A stretch of 64,000 nt of DNA from Hydractinia symbiolongicarpus (Eukaryota > Cnidaria > Hydrozoa > Anthoathecata > Hydractiniidae), in NCBI RefSeq assembly GCF_029227915.1, contig NC_079884.1, positions 5,644,001 through 5,708,000 of the forward strand, written 5' to 3'. Positions 11,203 through 23,322 of this stretch are shown one piece after another. Positions within the stretch are counted from its first letter, which is position 1; every line of letters starts with the position of its first letter. The notes beneath the pieces were generated by a model. That model did no database searches. It was not told the DNA's origin and worked only from the letters and a program-made list of their open reading frames with translations. Made by a program: the position numbers and the translations under genes.

Positions 11203-13430
11203 TCTGGAAATGAGTTTACTCCCTGGGTACTTTCATTGTATACTTTTGACTATACGGGCCGAATCCGGGATTTAGGGAAATCGCAGGTTTTCGTTTGCCG
11301 GCGATTAAACTTCTTTTATTCAGCGTCTCATCAAAAATGAAACCATTTTTAAAAACTACAGGTCTTATGCGTTTTAGTGGTGAAAAAATAATTTAAAAAA
11401 TCGTTCTGGAAATGAGTTTACTCACAGGGTACTTTCTTTATATACATTCGACTATACGTGCCAAGCCCGGGATTTACGGAAAATCGCGGGTTTTCGTTTG
11501 CCGGCGATTAAACTGCTTTTATTCAGCGTCTCATCAAAAATGAAAACATTCTTGAAAACTACAAGTCTCATGCGTTTTAGTGGTGAAATAATAACTTAAA
11601 AAATCGTTTGGGAAATGAGTTTACTCCCTTGGTACTTTCTTTGTATACTTTTGACTATACGGGCAGAGTCCAGGATTTACGGGAAATCGCAGGTTTTCGT
11701 TTGCCGGCGATTAAACTTCTTTTATTCAGCGTCTCATCAAAAATGAAAACATTTTTAAAAACTACAGGTCTTATGCGTTTTAGTGGTGAAAAAATAATTT
11801 AAAAAATCGTTCGGGAAATGAGTTTACTCACAGGGTACTTTCTTTGTATACTTTTGACTATACGGGCCGAGTCCGGGATTTACGGGAAATCGCGGATTTT
11901 CGTTTGCCGGCGATTAAACTTCTTTTATTCAGCGTCCCATCAAATATGAAAATATTTTTGAAAACTACAAGTCTCATGCGTTTAGTGGTAAAAAAATAAT
12001 ATAAAAAATCGTTCTGGAAATGAGTTTACTCACAGGGTACTTTCTTTATATACATTCGACTATACGTGCCAAGCCCGGGATTTACGGAAAATCGCGGGTT
12101 TTCGTTTGCCGGCGATTAAACTGCTTTTATTCAGCGTCTCATCAAAAATGAAAACATTCTTGAAAACTACAAGTCTCATGCGTTTTAGTGGTGAAATAAT
12201 AACTTAAAAAATCGTTTGGGAAATGAGTTTACTCCCTTGGTACTTTCTTTGTATACTTTTGACTATACGGGCAGAGTCCAGGATTTACGGGAAATCGCAG
12301 GTTTTCGTTTGCCGGCGATTAAACTTCTTTTATTCAGCGTCTCATCAAAAATGAAAACATTTTTAAAAACTACAGGTCTTATGCGTTTTAGTGGTGAAAA
12401 AATAATTTAAAAAATCGTTCGGGAAATGAGTTTACTCACAGGGTACTTTCTTTGTATACTTTTGACTATACGGGCCGAGTCCGGGATTTACGGGAAATCG
12501 CGGATTTTCGTTTGCCGGCGATTAAACTTCTTTTATTCAGCGTCCCATCAAATATGAAAATATTTTTGAAAACTACAAGTCTCATGCGTTTAGTGGTAAA
12601 AAAATAATATAAAAAATCGTTCGGGAAATGAGTTTACTCCCTGGGTACTTTCTTTGTATACTTTTGACTATACGGGCCAAGCCCGGGATATACGGGAAAT
12701 CGCGGGTTTTCATTTGCCAGCGATTAAACTTCTTTTATTCAGCGTCTCATCAAAAATGAAAACATTTTTAAAAACTACAAGTCTTATGCGTTTTAGTGGT
12801 GAAAAAATAATTTAAAAAATCGTTCTGGAAATGAGTTTACTCCCTGGGTACTTTCTTTGTATACTTTTGACTATACGGGCCGAATCCGGGATTTAGGGAA
12901 ATCGCAGGTTTTCGTTTGCCGGCGATTAAACTTCTTTTATTCAGCGTCTCATCAAAAATGAAAACATTTTTAAAAACTACAGGTCTTATGCGTTTTAGTG
13001 GTGAAAAAATAATTTAAAAAATCGTTCTGGAAATGAGTTTACTCACAGGGTACTTTCTTTATATACATTCGACTATACGTGCCAAGCCCGGGATTTACGG
13101 GAAATCGCGGGTTTTCGTTTGCCGGCGATTAAACTGCTTTTATTCAGCGTCTCATCAAAAATGAAAACATTCTTGAAAACTACAAGTCTCATGCGTTTTA
13201 GTGGTGAAATAATAATTTAAAAAATCGTTTGGGAAATGAGTTTGCTTCCTGGGTACTTTCTTTGTATACTTTTGACTATACGGGCCAAGCCGGCATTTAC
13301 GGGAAATCGCGGGTTTTCGTTTGCCGGCGATTAAACTTTTTTTTATTCAGCGTCTCATCAAAAATGAAAACATTTTTAAAAACTACAAGTCTTATGCGTT
13401 TTAGTGGTGAAAAAATAATTTAAAAAATCG
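11203..13430 (+). repeat. Mosaic A monomers with a 608 bp three-monomer tandem
   Basis: Two copies of a three-monomer unit lie at about 11405-12012 and 12013-12620: n5-like (CACAGGG, TATATAC), n6-like (CAGAGTCCAGG) and a CACAGGG/TCCCATC monomer. Both copies share the private ATAATAACTT at the end of the n5-like monomer and TTTACGGAAAATCG in its core. After this come GATATAC, TTTAGGG, n5-like and n7-like (GAGTTTGCTTCC, GCCGGCATTT) monomers up to the B cassette. Confidence 0.82.
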
Positions 13431-14447
13431 TTCTGGAAATGAGTTTACTCACAGGGTACTTTCTTTGTATACATTCGACTATACGGGCCAAGCCCGGGAT
13501 TTACGGGAAATCGCGGGTTTTCGTTTTCCGGCGATTAAACCTCTTTCATTAAGTGTCTCATCAAAAATGAAAACATTTTTAAAAACTACAAGTCCCATGC
13601 GTTTTAGTGGTGAAAAAAAAATTTAAAAAATCGTTCGGGAAATGAGTTTACTCCCTGGGTACTTTCTTTGTATACATTCGACTATACGGGCCAAGCCCCA
13701 GATTTACGGGAAAACGCGGGATTTCGTTTGCCAGCGATTAAACCTCTTTCATTAAGCGTATCATCAAAAATGAAAACATTTTTGAAAACTACAAGTCTCA
13801 TGCGTTTTAGTGGTGAAAAAATAATTTAAAAAATCGTTCGGGAAATGAGTTTACTCCCTGGGTACTTTCTTTGTATACTTTTGACTATACGTGCCAAGCC
13901 CGGGATTTACGGGAAATCGCGGGTTTTCGTTTGCCGGCGATTAAACTTTTTTTTATTCCACGTCTCATCAAAAATGAAAACATTTTTAAAAACTACAAGT
14001 CTTATGCGTTTTAGTGGTGAAAAAATAATTTAAAAAATCGTTCTGGAAATGAGTTTACTCACAGGGTACTTTCTTTGTATACATTCGACTATACGGGCCA
14101 AGCCCGGGATTTACGGGAAATCGCAGGTTTTCGTTTTCCGGCGACTAAACCTCTTTCATTAAGCGTCTCATCAAAAATGAAAACATTTTTAAAAACTACA
14201 AGTCTCATGCGTTTTAGTGGTGAAAAAAAAATTTAAAAAATCGTTCGGGAAATGAGTTTACTCCCTGGGTACTTTCTTTGTATACATTCGACTATACGGG
14301 CCGAGCCCCGGATTTACGGGAAAACGCGGGATTTCGTTTGCCGGCGATTAAACCTCTTTCATTAAGCGTCTCATCAAAAATGAAAACATTTTTGAAAACT
14401 ACAAGTCTCATGCGTTTTAGTGGAGAAAAAATTATTGAAAAAATCGT
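13431..14447 (+). repeat. B-class cassette at the join to HOR-M
   Basis: The order is B1 (near 13433), B2 (near 13640), an A monomer with CGTGCCAAGCC and ATTCCACG (near 13842), B1 (near 14040) and B2 (near 14245). The last B2 ends GTGGAGAAAAAATTATTGAAAAAATCG, changing the usual TAA to GAA, so the monomer frame runs on into the next monomer. A very similar B1-B2 pair with the same stop-changing difference lies 8712 bp downstream, at the other end of HOR-M. Confidence 0.82.
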
Positions 14448-15460
14448 TCGGGAAATGAGTTTACTCCCTGGGTACTTTCTTTGTATACTTTTGACTATAC
14501 GGGCCGAGTCCGGGATTTACGGGAAATCGCGGATTTTCGTTTGCCGGCGATTAAACTTCTTTTATTCAGCGTCTCATCAAATATGAAAATATTTTTGAAA
14601 ACTACAAGTCTCATGCGTTTAGTGGTAAAAAAATAATATAAAAAATCGTTCGGGAAATGAGTTTACTCCCTGGGTACTTTCTTTGTATACTTTTGACTAT
14701 ACGGGCCAAGCCCGGAATATACGGAAAATCGCGGGTTTTCGTTTGCCGGCGATTAAACTTCTTTTATTCAGCGTCTCATCAAAAATGAAAACATTTTTAA
14801 AAACTACAAGTCTTATGCGTTTTAGTGGTGAAAAAATAATTTAAAAAATCGTTCTGAAAATGAGTTTACTCCCTGGGTACTTTCTTTGTATACTTTTGAC
14901 TACACGGGCCGAGTCCGGGATTTAGGGAAATCGCAGGTTTTCGTTTGCCGGCGATTAAACTGCTTTTATTCAGCGTCTCATCAAAAATGAAAACATTTTT
15001 AAAAACTACAAGTCTCATGGGCTTTAGTGGTGAAATAGTAATTTAAAAAATCGTTTGGGAAATGAGTTTACTCCCTGGGTACTTTCTTTGTATACTTTTT
15101 GACTATACGGGCCAAGCCCGGGATTTACGGGAAATCGCGGGTTTTCGTTTGCCGGCGATTTAACTGCTTTTATTCAGCGTGTCATCAAAAATGAAAACAT
15201 TCTTGAAAACTACAAGTCTCATGCGTTTTAGTGGTGAAATAATAATGTAAAAAATCGTTTGGGAAATGAATTTACTCCCTGGGTACTTTCTTTGTATACT
15301 TTTGACTATACGGGCCGAGTCCGGGATTTAGGGAAATCGCAGGTTTTCGTTTGCCGGCGATTAAACTGCTTTTATTCAGCGTCTCATCAAAAATGAAAAC
15401 ATTTTTAAAAACTACAAGTCTCATGGGCTTTAGTGGTGAAATAGTAATTTAAAAAATCAA

Positions 15461-16878
15461 TTGGGAAATGAGTTTACTCCCTGGGTACTTTCTTTGTATA
15501 CTTTTGACTATACGGGCCAAGCCCGGGATTTACGGGAAATCGCGGGTTTTCGTTTGCCGGCGATTAAACTGCTTTTATTCAGCGTCTCATCAAAAATGAA
15601 AACATTTTTGAAAACTACAAGTCTCATGCGTTTTAGTGGCAAAATAATAATTTAAAAAATCGTTTGGGAAATGAGTTTACTCCCTGGGTACTTTCTTTGT
15701 ATACTTTTGACTATACGGGCCGAGTCCGGGATTTAGGGAAATCGCAGGTTTTCGTTTGCCGGCGAATAAACTGCTTTTATTCAGTGTCTCATCAAAAATG
15801 AAAACATTTTTAAAAACTACAAGTCTCATGCGTTTTAGTGGTGAAAAAGTAATTTAAAAAATCGTTCGGGAAATGAGTTTACTCCCTGGGTACTTTCTTT
15901 GTATACTTTTGACTATACGGGCCGAGTCCGGGATTTACGGGAAATCGCGGATTTTCGTTTGCCGGCGATTAAACTTCTTTTATTCAGCGTCCCATCAAAT
16001 ATGAAAATATTTTTGAAAACTACAAGTCTCATGCGTTTAGTGGTAAAAAAATAATATAAAAAATCGTTCGGGAAATGAGTTTACTCCCTGGGTACTTTCT
16101 TTGTATACTTTTGACTATACGGGCCAAGCCCGGAATATACGGAAAATCGCGGGTTTTCGTTTGCCGGCGATTAAACTTCTTTTATTCAGCGTCTCATCAA
16201 AAATGAAAACATTTTTAAAAACTACAAGTCTTATGCGTTTTAGTGGTGAAAAAATAATTTAAAAAATCGTTCTGAAAATGAGTTTACTCCCTGGGTACTT
16301 TCTTTGTATACTTTTGACTACACGGGCCGAGTCCGGGATTTAGGGAAATCGCAGGTTTTCGTTTGCCGGCGATTAAACTGCTTTTATTCAGCGTCTCATC
16401 AAAAATGAAAACATTTTTAAAAACTACAAGTCTCATGGGCTTTAGTGGTGAAATAGTAATTTAAAAAATCGTTTGGGAAATGAGTTTACTCCCTGGGTAC
16501 TTTCTTTGTATACTTTTTGACTATACGGGCCAAGCCCGGGATTTACGGGAAATCGCGGGTTTTCGTTTGCCGGCGATTTAACTGCTTTTATTCAGCGTGT
16601 CATCAAAAATGAAAACATTCTTGAAAACTACAAGTCTCATGCGTTTTAGTGGTGAAATAATAATGTAAAAAATCGTTTGGGAAATGAATTTACTCCCTGG
16701 GTACTTTCTTTGTATACTTTTGACTATACGGGCCGAGTCCGGGATTTAGGGAAATCGCAGGTTTTCGTTTGCCGGCGATTAAACTGCTTTTATTCAGCGT
16801 CTCATCAAAAATGAAAACATTTTTAAAAACTACAAGTCTCATGGGTTTTAGTGGTGAAATAGTAATTTAAAAAATCAA
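15461..16878 (+). repeat. HOR-M full unit 1 (1418 bp)
   Basis: m1 to m7 are all present in order. The next unit begins exactly 1418 bp later with the same ATCAATTGGG marker. m1 here ends GTGGCAAAATAATAATTT, against GTGGTAAAATAATAATTT in unit 2, one of very few differences between the two. Confidence 0.93.
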
Positions 16879-18296
16879 TTGGGAAATGAGTTTACTCCCT
16901 GGGTACTTTCTTTGTATACTTTTGACTATACGGGCCAAGCCCGGGATTTACGGGAAATCGCGGGTTTTCGTTTGCCGGCGATTAAACTGCTTTTATTCAG
17001 CGTCTCATCAAAAATGAAAACATTTTTGAAAACTACAAGTCTCATGCGTTTTAGTGGTAAAATAATAATTTAAAAAATCGTTTGGGAAATGAGTTTACTC
17101 CCTGGGTACTTTCTTTGTATACTTTTGACTATACGGGCCGAGTCCGGGATTTAGGGAAATCGCAGGTTTTCGTTTGCCGGCGAATAAACTGCTTTTATTC
17201 AGTGTCTCATCAAAAATGAAAACATTTTTAAAAACTACAAGTCTCATGCGTTTTAGTGGTGAAAAAGTAATTTAAAAAATCGTTCGGGAAATGAGTTTAC
17301 TCCCTGGGTACTTTCTTTGTATACTTTTGACTATACGGGCCGAGTCCGGGATTTACGGGAAATCGCGGATTTTCGTTTGCCGGCGATTAAACTTCTTTTA
17401 TTCAGCGTCCCATCAAATATGAAAATATTTTTGAAAACTACAAGTCTCATGCGTTTAGTGGTAAAAAAATAATATAAAAAATCGTTCGGGAAATGAGTTT
17501 ACTCCCTGGGTACTTTCTTTGTATACTTTTGACTATACGGGCCAAGCCCGGAATATACGGAAAATCGCGGGTTTTCGTTTGCCGGCGATTAAACTTCTTT
17601 TATTCAGCGTCTCATCAAAAATGAAAACATTTTTAAAAACTACAAGTCTTATGCGTTTTAGTGGTGAAAAAATAATTTAAAAAATCGTTCTGAAAATGAG
17701 TTTACTCCCTGGGTACTTTCTTTGTATACTTTTGACTACACGGGCCGAGTCCGGGATTTAGGGAAATCGCAGGTTTTCGTTTGCCGGCGATTAAACTGCT
17801 TTTATTCAGCGTCTTATCAAAAATGAAAACATTTTTAAAAACTACAAGTCTCATGGGCTTTAGTGGTGAAATAGTAATTTAAAAAATCGTTTGGGAAATG
17901 AGTTTACTCCCTGGGTACTTTCTTTGTATACTTTTTGACTATACGGGCCAAGCCCGGGATTTACGGGAAATCGCGGGTTTTCGTTTGCCGGCGATTTAAC
18001 TGCTTTTATTCAGCGTGTCATCAAAAATGAAAACATTCTTGAAAACTACAAGTCTCATGCGTTTTAGTGGTGAAATAATAATGTAAAAAATCGTTTGGGA
18101 AATGAATTTACTCCCTGGGTACTTTCTTTGTATACTTTTGACTATACGGGCCGAGTCCGGGATTTAGGGAAATCGCAGGTTTTCGTTTGCCTGCGATTAA
18201 ACTGCTTTTATTCAGCGTCTCATCAAAAATGAAAACATTTTTAAAAACTACAAGTCTCATGGGCTTTAGTGGTGAAATAGTAATTTAAAAAATCAA
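16879..18296 (+). repeat. HOR-M full unit 2 (1418 bp)
   Basis: It is collinear with unit 1. Small differences are GTCTTATC in m5 and TTTGCCTGCG in m7. The TTTGCCTGCG change is also present in the later m7 monomers near 19190 and 21630, so the later units derive from this version. Confidence 0.92.
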
Positions 18297-19309
18297 TTGG
18301 GAAATGAGTTTACTCCCTGGGTACTTTCTTTGTATACTTTTGACTATACGGGCCAAGCCCGGGATTTACGGGAAATCGCGGGTTTTCGTTTGCCGGCGAT
18401 TAAACTGCTTTTATTCAGCGTCTCATCAAAAATGAAAACATTTTTGAAAACTACAAGTCTCATGCGTTTAGTGGTAAAAAAATAATATAAAAAATCGTTC
18501 GGGAAATGAGTTTACTCCCTGGGTACTTTCTTTGTATACTTTTGACTATACGGGCCAAGCCCGGAATATACGGAAAATCGCGGGTTTTCGTTTGCCGGCG
18601 ATTAAACTTCTTTTATTCAGCGTCTCATCAAAAATGAAAACATTTTTAAAAACTACAAGTCTTATGCGTTTTAGTGGTGAAAAAATAATTTAAAAAATCG
18701 TTCTGAAAATGAGTTTACTCCCTGGGTACTTTCTTTGTATACTTTTGACTACACGGGCCGAGTCCGGGATTTAGGGAAATCGCAGGTTTTCGTTTGCCGG
18801 CGATTAAACTGCTTTTATTCAGCGTCTCATCAAAAATGAAAACATTTTTAAAAACTACAAGTCTCATGGGCTTTAGTGGTGAAATAGTAATTTAAAAAAT
18901 CGTTTGGGAAATGAGTTTACTCCCTGGGTACTTTCTTTGTATACTTTTTGACTATACGGGCCAAGCCCGGGATTTACGGGAAATCGCGGGTTTTCGTTTG
19001 CCGGCGATTTAACTGCTTTTATTCAGCGTGTCATCAAAAATGAAAACATTCTTGAAAACTACAAGTCTCATGCGTTTTAGTGGTGAAATAATAATGTAAA
19101 AAATCGTTTGGGAAATGAATTTACTCCCTGGGTACTTTCTTTGTATACTTTTGACTATACGGGCCGAGTCCGGGATTTAGGGAAATCGCAGGTTTTCGTT
19201 TGCCTGCGATTAAACTGCTTTTATTCAGCGTCTCATCAAAAATGAAAACATTTTTAAAAACTACAAGTCTCATGGGCTTTAGTGGTGAAATAGTAATTTA
19301 AAAAATCAA
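18297..19309 (+). repeat. HOR-M contracted unit with m1/m3 hybrid (1013 bp)
   Basis: The first monomer begins as m1 (ATCAATTGGG, CCAAGCCCGGG, AAACTGCTT, TCTCATC) but ends as m3 (GCGTTTAGTGGTAAAAAAATAATAT). The switch lies in the shared CTACAAGTCTCATGCGTTT stretch near 18450-18470. The end of m1, all of m2 and the start of m3 are missing, so the unit has five monomers (1418 minus 405 bp). m4, m5, m6 and m7 follow normally. Confidence 0.9.
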
Positions 19310-20322
19310 TTGGGAAATGAGTTTACTCCCTGGGTACTTTCTTTTGTGTACTTTTGACTATACGGGCCAAGCCCGGGATTTACGGGAAATCGCGGGTTTT
19401 CGTTTGCCGGCGATTAAACTGCTTTTATTCAGCGTCTCATCAAAAATGAAAACATTTTTGAAAACTACAAGTCTCATGCGTTTTAGTGGTAAAATAATAA
19501 TTTAAAAAATCGTTTGGGAAATGAGTTTACTCCCTGGGTACTTTCTTTGTATACTTTTGACTATACGGGCCGAGTCCGGGATTTAGGGAAATCGCAGGTT
19601 TTCGTTTGCCGGCGAATAAACTGCTTTTATTCAGTGTCTCATCAAAAATGAAAACATTTTTAAAAACTACAAGTCTCATGCGTTTTAGTGGTGAAAAAGT
19701 AATTTAAAAAATCGTTCGGGAAATGAGTTTACTCCCTGGGTACTTTCTTTGTATACTTTTGACTATACGGGCCGAGTCCGGGATTTACGGGAAATCGCGG
19801 ATTTTCGTTTGCCGGCGATTAAACTTCTTTTATTCAGCGTCCCATCAAATATGAAAATATTTTTGAAAACTACAAGTCTCATGCGTTTAGTGGTAAAAAA
19901 ATAATATAAAAAATCGTTCGGGAAATGAGTTTACTCCCTGGGTACTTTCTTTGTATACTTTTGACTATACGGGCCAAGCCTGGAATATACGGAAAATCGC
20001 GGGTTTTCGTTTGCCGGCGATTAAACTTCTTTTATTCAGCGTCTCATCAAAAATGAAAACATTTTTAAAAACTACAAGTCTTATGCGTTTTAGTGGTGAA
20101 AAAATAATTTAAAAAATCGTTCTGAAAATGAGTTTACTCCCTGGGTACTTTCTTTGTATACTTTTGACTACACGGGCCGAGTCCGGGATTTAGGGAAATC
20201 GCAGGTTTTCGTTTGCCGGCGATTAAACTACTTTTATTCAGCGTCTCATCAAAAATGAAAACATTTTTAAAAACTACAAGTCTCATGGGCTTTAGTGGTG
20301 AAATAGTAATTTAAAAAATCGT
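19310..20322 (+). repeat. HOR-M contracted unit m1-m5 (1013 bp)
   Basis: m1 carries a private one-base insertion and a change (CTTTCTTTTGTGTAC). m2 to m5 follow; the next monomer is an m6/m1 hybrid instead of m6. m4 has CCTGGAATATACGG here, and m5 has AAACTACTT instead of AAACTGCTT. Confidence 0.87.
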
Positions 20323-21741
20323 TTGGGAAATGAGTTTACTCCCTGGGTACTTTCTTTGTATACTTTTTGACTATACGGGCCAAGCCCGGGATTTACGGGA
20401 AATCGCGGGTTTTCGTTTGCCGGCGATTAAACTGCTTTTATTCAGCGTCTCATCAAAAATGAAAACATTTTTGAAAACTACAAGTCTCATGCGTTTTAGT
20501 GGTAAAATAATAATTTAAAAAATCGTTTGGGAAATGAGTTTACTCCCTGGGTACTTTCTTTGTATACTTTTGACTATACGGGCCGAGTCCGGGATTTAGG
20601 GAAATCGCAGGTTTTCGTTTGCCGGCGAATAAACTGCTTTTATTCAGTGTCTCATCAAAAATGAAAACATTTTTAAAAACTACAAGTCTCATGCGTTTTA
20701 GTGGTGAAAAAGTAATTTAAAAAATCGTTCGGGAAATGAGTTTACTCCCTGGGTACTTTCTTTGTATACTTTTGACTATACGGGCCGAGTCCGGGATTTA
20801 CGGGAAATCGCGGATTTTCGTTTGCCGGCGATTAAACTTCTTTTATTCAGCGTCCCATCAAATATGAAAATATTTTTGAAAACTACAAGTCTCATGCGTT
20901 TAGTGGTAAAAAAATAATATAAAAAATCGTTCGGGAAATGAGTTTACTCCCTGGGTACTTTCTTTGTATACTTTTGACTATACGGGCCAAGCCCGGAATA
21001 TACGGAAAATCGCGGGTTTTCGTTTGCCGGCGATTAAACTTCTTTTATTCAGCGTCTCATCAAAAATGAAAACATTTTTAAAAACTACAAGTCTTATGCG
21101 TTTTAGTGGTGAAAAAATAATTTAAAAAATCGTTCTGAAAATGAGTTTACTCCCTGGGTACTTTCTTTGTATACTTTTGACTACACGGGCCGAGTCCGGG
21201 ATTTAGGGAAATCGCAGGTTTTCGTTTGCCGGCGATTAAACTGCTTTTATTCAGCGTCTCATCAAAAATGAAAACATTTTTAAAAACTACAAGTCTCATG
21301 GGCTTTAGTGGTGAAATAGTAATTTAAAAAATCGTTTGGGAAATGAGTTTACTCCCTGGGTACTTTCTTTGTATACTTTTTGACTATACGGGCCAAGCCC
21401 GGGATTTACGGGAAATCGCGGGTTTTCGTTTGCCGGCGATTTAACTGCTTTTATTCAGCGTGTCATCAAAAATGAAAACATTCTTGAAAACTACAAGTCT
21501 CATGCGTTTTAGTGGTGAAATAATAATGTAAAAAATCGTTTGGGAAATGAATTTACTCCCTGGGTACTTTCTTTGTATACTTTTGACTATACGGGCCGAG
21601 TCCGGGATTTAGGGAAATCGCAGGTTTTCGTTTGCCTGCGATTAAACTGCTTTTATTCAGCGTCTCATCAAAAATGAAAACATTTTTAAAAACTACAAGT
21701 CTCATGGGCTTTAGTGGTGAAATAGTAATTTAAAAAATCAA
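20323..21741 (+). repeat. HOR-M unit starting with m6/m1 hybrid
   Basis: The first monomer starts as m6 (GTTTGGG, five Ts in TACTTTTTGAC) and from GGCGATTAAACTGC onward is m1 (TCTCATC, TTTTTGAAAAC, TAAAATAATAATTT). The end of m6, m7 and the start of m1 were lost in a second two-monomer contraction. m2, m3, m4, m5, m6 and m7 follow in order up to the next m1 at 21742. Confidence 0.87.
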
Positions 21742-22345
21742 TTGGGAAATGAGTTTACTCCCTGGGTACTTTCTTTGTATACTTTTGACTATACGGGCCA
21801 AGCCCGGGATTTACGGGAAATCGCGGGTTTTCGTTTGCCGGCGATTAAACTGCTTTTATTCAGCGTCTCATCAAAAATGAAAACATTTTTGAAAACTACA
21901 AGTCTCATGCGTTTTAGTGGTAAAATAATAATTTAAAAAATCGTTTGGGAAATGAGTTTACTCCCTGGGTACTTTCTTTGTATACTTTTGACTATACGGG
22001 CCGAGTCCGGGATTTAGGGAAATCGCAGGTTTTCGTTTGCCGGCGAATAAACTGCTTTTATTCAGTGTCTCATCAAAAATGAAAACATTTTTAAAAACTA
22101 CAAGTCTCATGCGTTTTAGTGGTGAAAAAGTAATTTAAAAAATCGTTCGGGAAATGAGTTTACTCCCTGGGTACTTTCTTTGTATACTTTTGACTATACG
22201 GGCCGAGTCCGGGATTTACGGGAAATCGCGGATTTTCGTTTGCCGGCGATTAAACTTCTTTTATTCAGCGTCCCATCAAATATGAAAATATTTTTGAAAA
22301 CTACAAGTCTCATGCGTTTAGTGGTAAAAAAATAATATAAAAAAT

Positions 22346-23322
22346 CGTTCGGGAAATGAATTTACTCCCTGGGTACTTTCTTTGTATACTTTTGACTATA
22401 CGGGCCGAGTCCGGGATTTACGGGAAATCGCGGATTTTCGTTTGCCGGCGATTAAACTTCTTTTATTTAGCGTCCCATCAAATATGAAAATATTTTTGAA
22501 AACTACAAGTCTCATGCGTTTAGTGGTAAAAATATAATATAAAAAATCGTTCGGGAAATGAATTTACTCCCTGGGTACTTTCTTTGTATACTTTTGACTA
22601 TACGGGCCAAGCCCGGGATATACGGGAAATCGCGGGTTTTCGTTTGCCGGCGATTAAACTTCTTTTATTCAGCGTCTCATCAAAAATGAAAACATTTTTA
22701 AAAACTACAAGTCTTATGCGTTTTAGTTGTGAAAAAATAATTTAAAAAATCGTTTTGAAAATGAGTTTACTCCCTGGATACTTTCTTTGTATACATTCGA
22801 CTATACGGGCCAAGCCCGGGATTTACGGGAAATCGCGGGTTTTCGTTTTCCGGCGATTAAACTTCTTTCATTAAGCGTCTCATCAAAAATGAAAACATTT
22901 TTAAAAACTACAAGTCTCATGCGTTTTAGTGGTGAAAAAAAAATTTAAAAAATCGTTCGGGAAATGAGTTTACTCCCTGGGTACTTTCTTTGTATACATT
23001 CGACTATACGGGCCAAGCCCCGGATTTACGGGAAAAAGCGGGATTTCGTTTGCCGGCGATTAAACCTCTTTCATTAAGCGTCTCATCAAAAATGAAAACA
23101 TTTTTGAAAACTACTAGTCTCATGCGTTTTAGTGGAGAAAAAATAATTGAAAAAATCGTTTGGGAAATGAGTTTACTCCCTGGGTACTTTCTTTGTATAC
23201 TTTTGACTATACGGGCCGAGTCCGGGATTTACGGGAAATCGCGGATTTTCGTTTGCCGGCGATTAAACTTCTTTTATTCAGCGTCCCATCAAATATGAAA
23301 ATATTTTTGAAAACTACAAGTC
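22346..23322 (+). repeat. Junction segment with B1-B2 cassette at the right end of HOR-M
   Basis: A second m3-like monomer (GAATTTACTCC, ATTTAGCGTCCC) follows the last HOR-M m3, so m3 is doubled here. An m4-like GATATACGGG monomer, a B1 (near 22753) and a B2 (near 22960) come next. The B2 has GGAAAAAGCGGG and ends in AATAATTGAAAAAATCG, again removing the usual TAA. The frame from 22990 therefore reads through 102 codons into the next A monomer. Confidence 0.82.

Larger units (their letters stand above)
14448..22345 (+). repeat. HOR-M array: 7-monomer HOR of 1418 bp, ~39 monomers
   Basis: The unit order, starting from m1 at 15461, is as follows. m1: ATCAATTGGG and CAAAATAATAATTT. m2: GGCGAATAAACTGC and CAGTGTC. 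m3: GCGGATTTTCG, TCCCATC and GCGTTTAGTGG. m4: CCCGGAATATACGGAAAATC. m5: TTCTGAAAATG, GACTACACGGG and CATGGGC. m6: five Ts in TACTTTTTGAC, GGCGATTTAACTGC and GCGTGTCATC. m7: GAAATGAATTTAC and CATGGGC. Full units start at 15461 and 16879. The array begins with m3 near 14448 and ends after an m3 near 22345. No B monomer occurs inside it. Confidence 0.93.
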
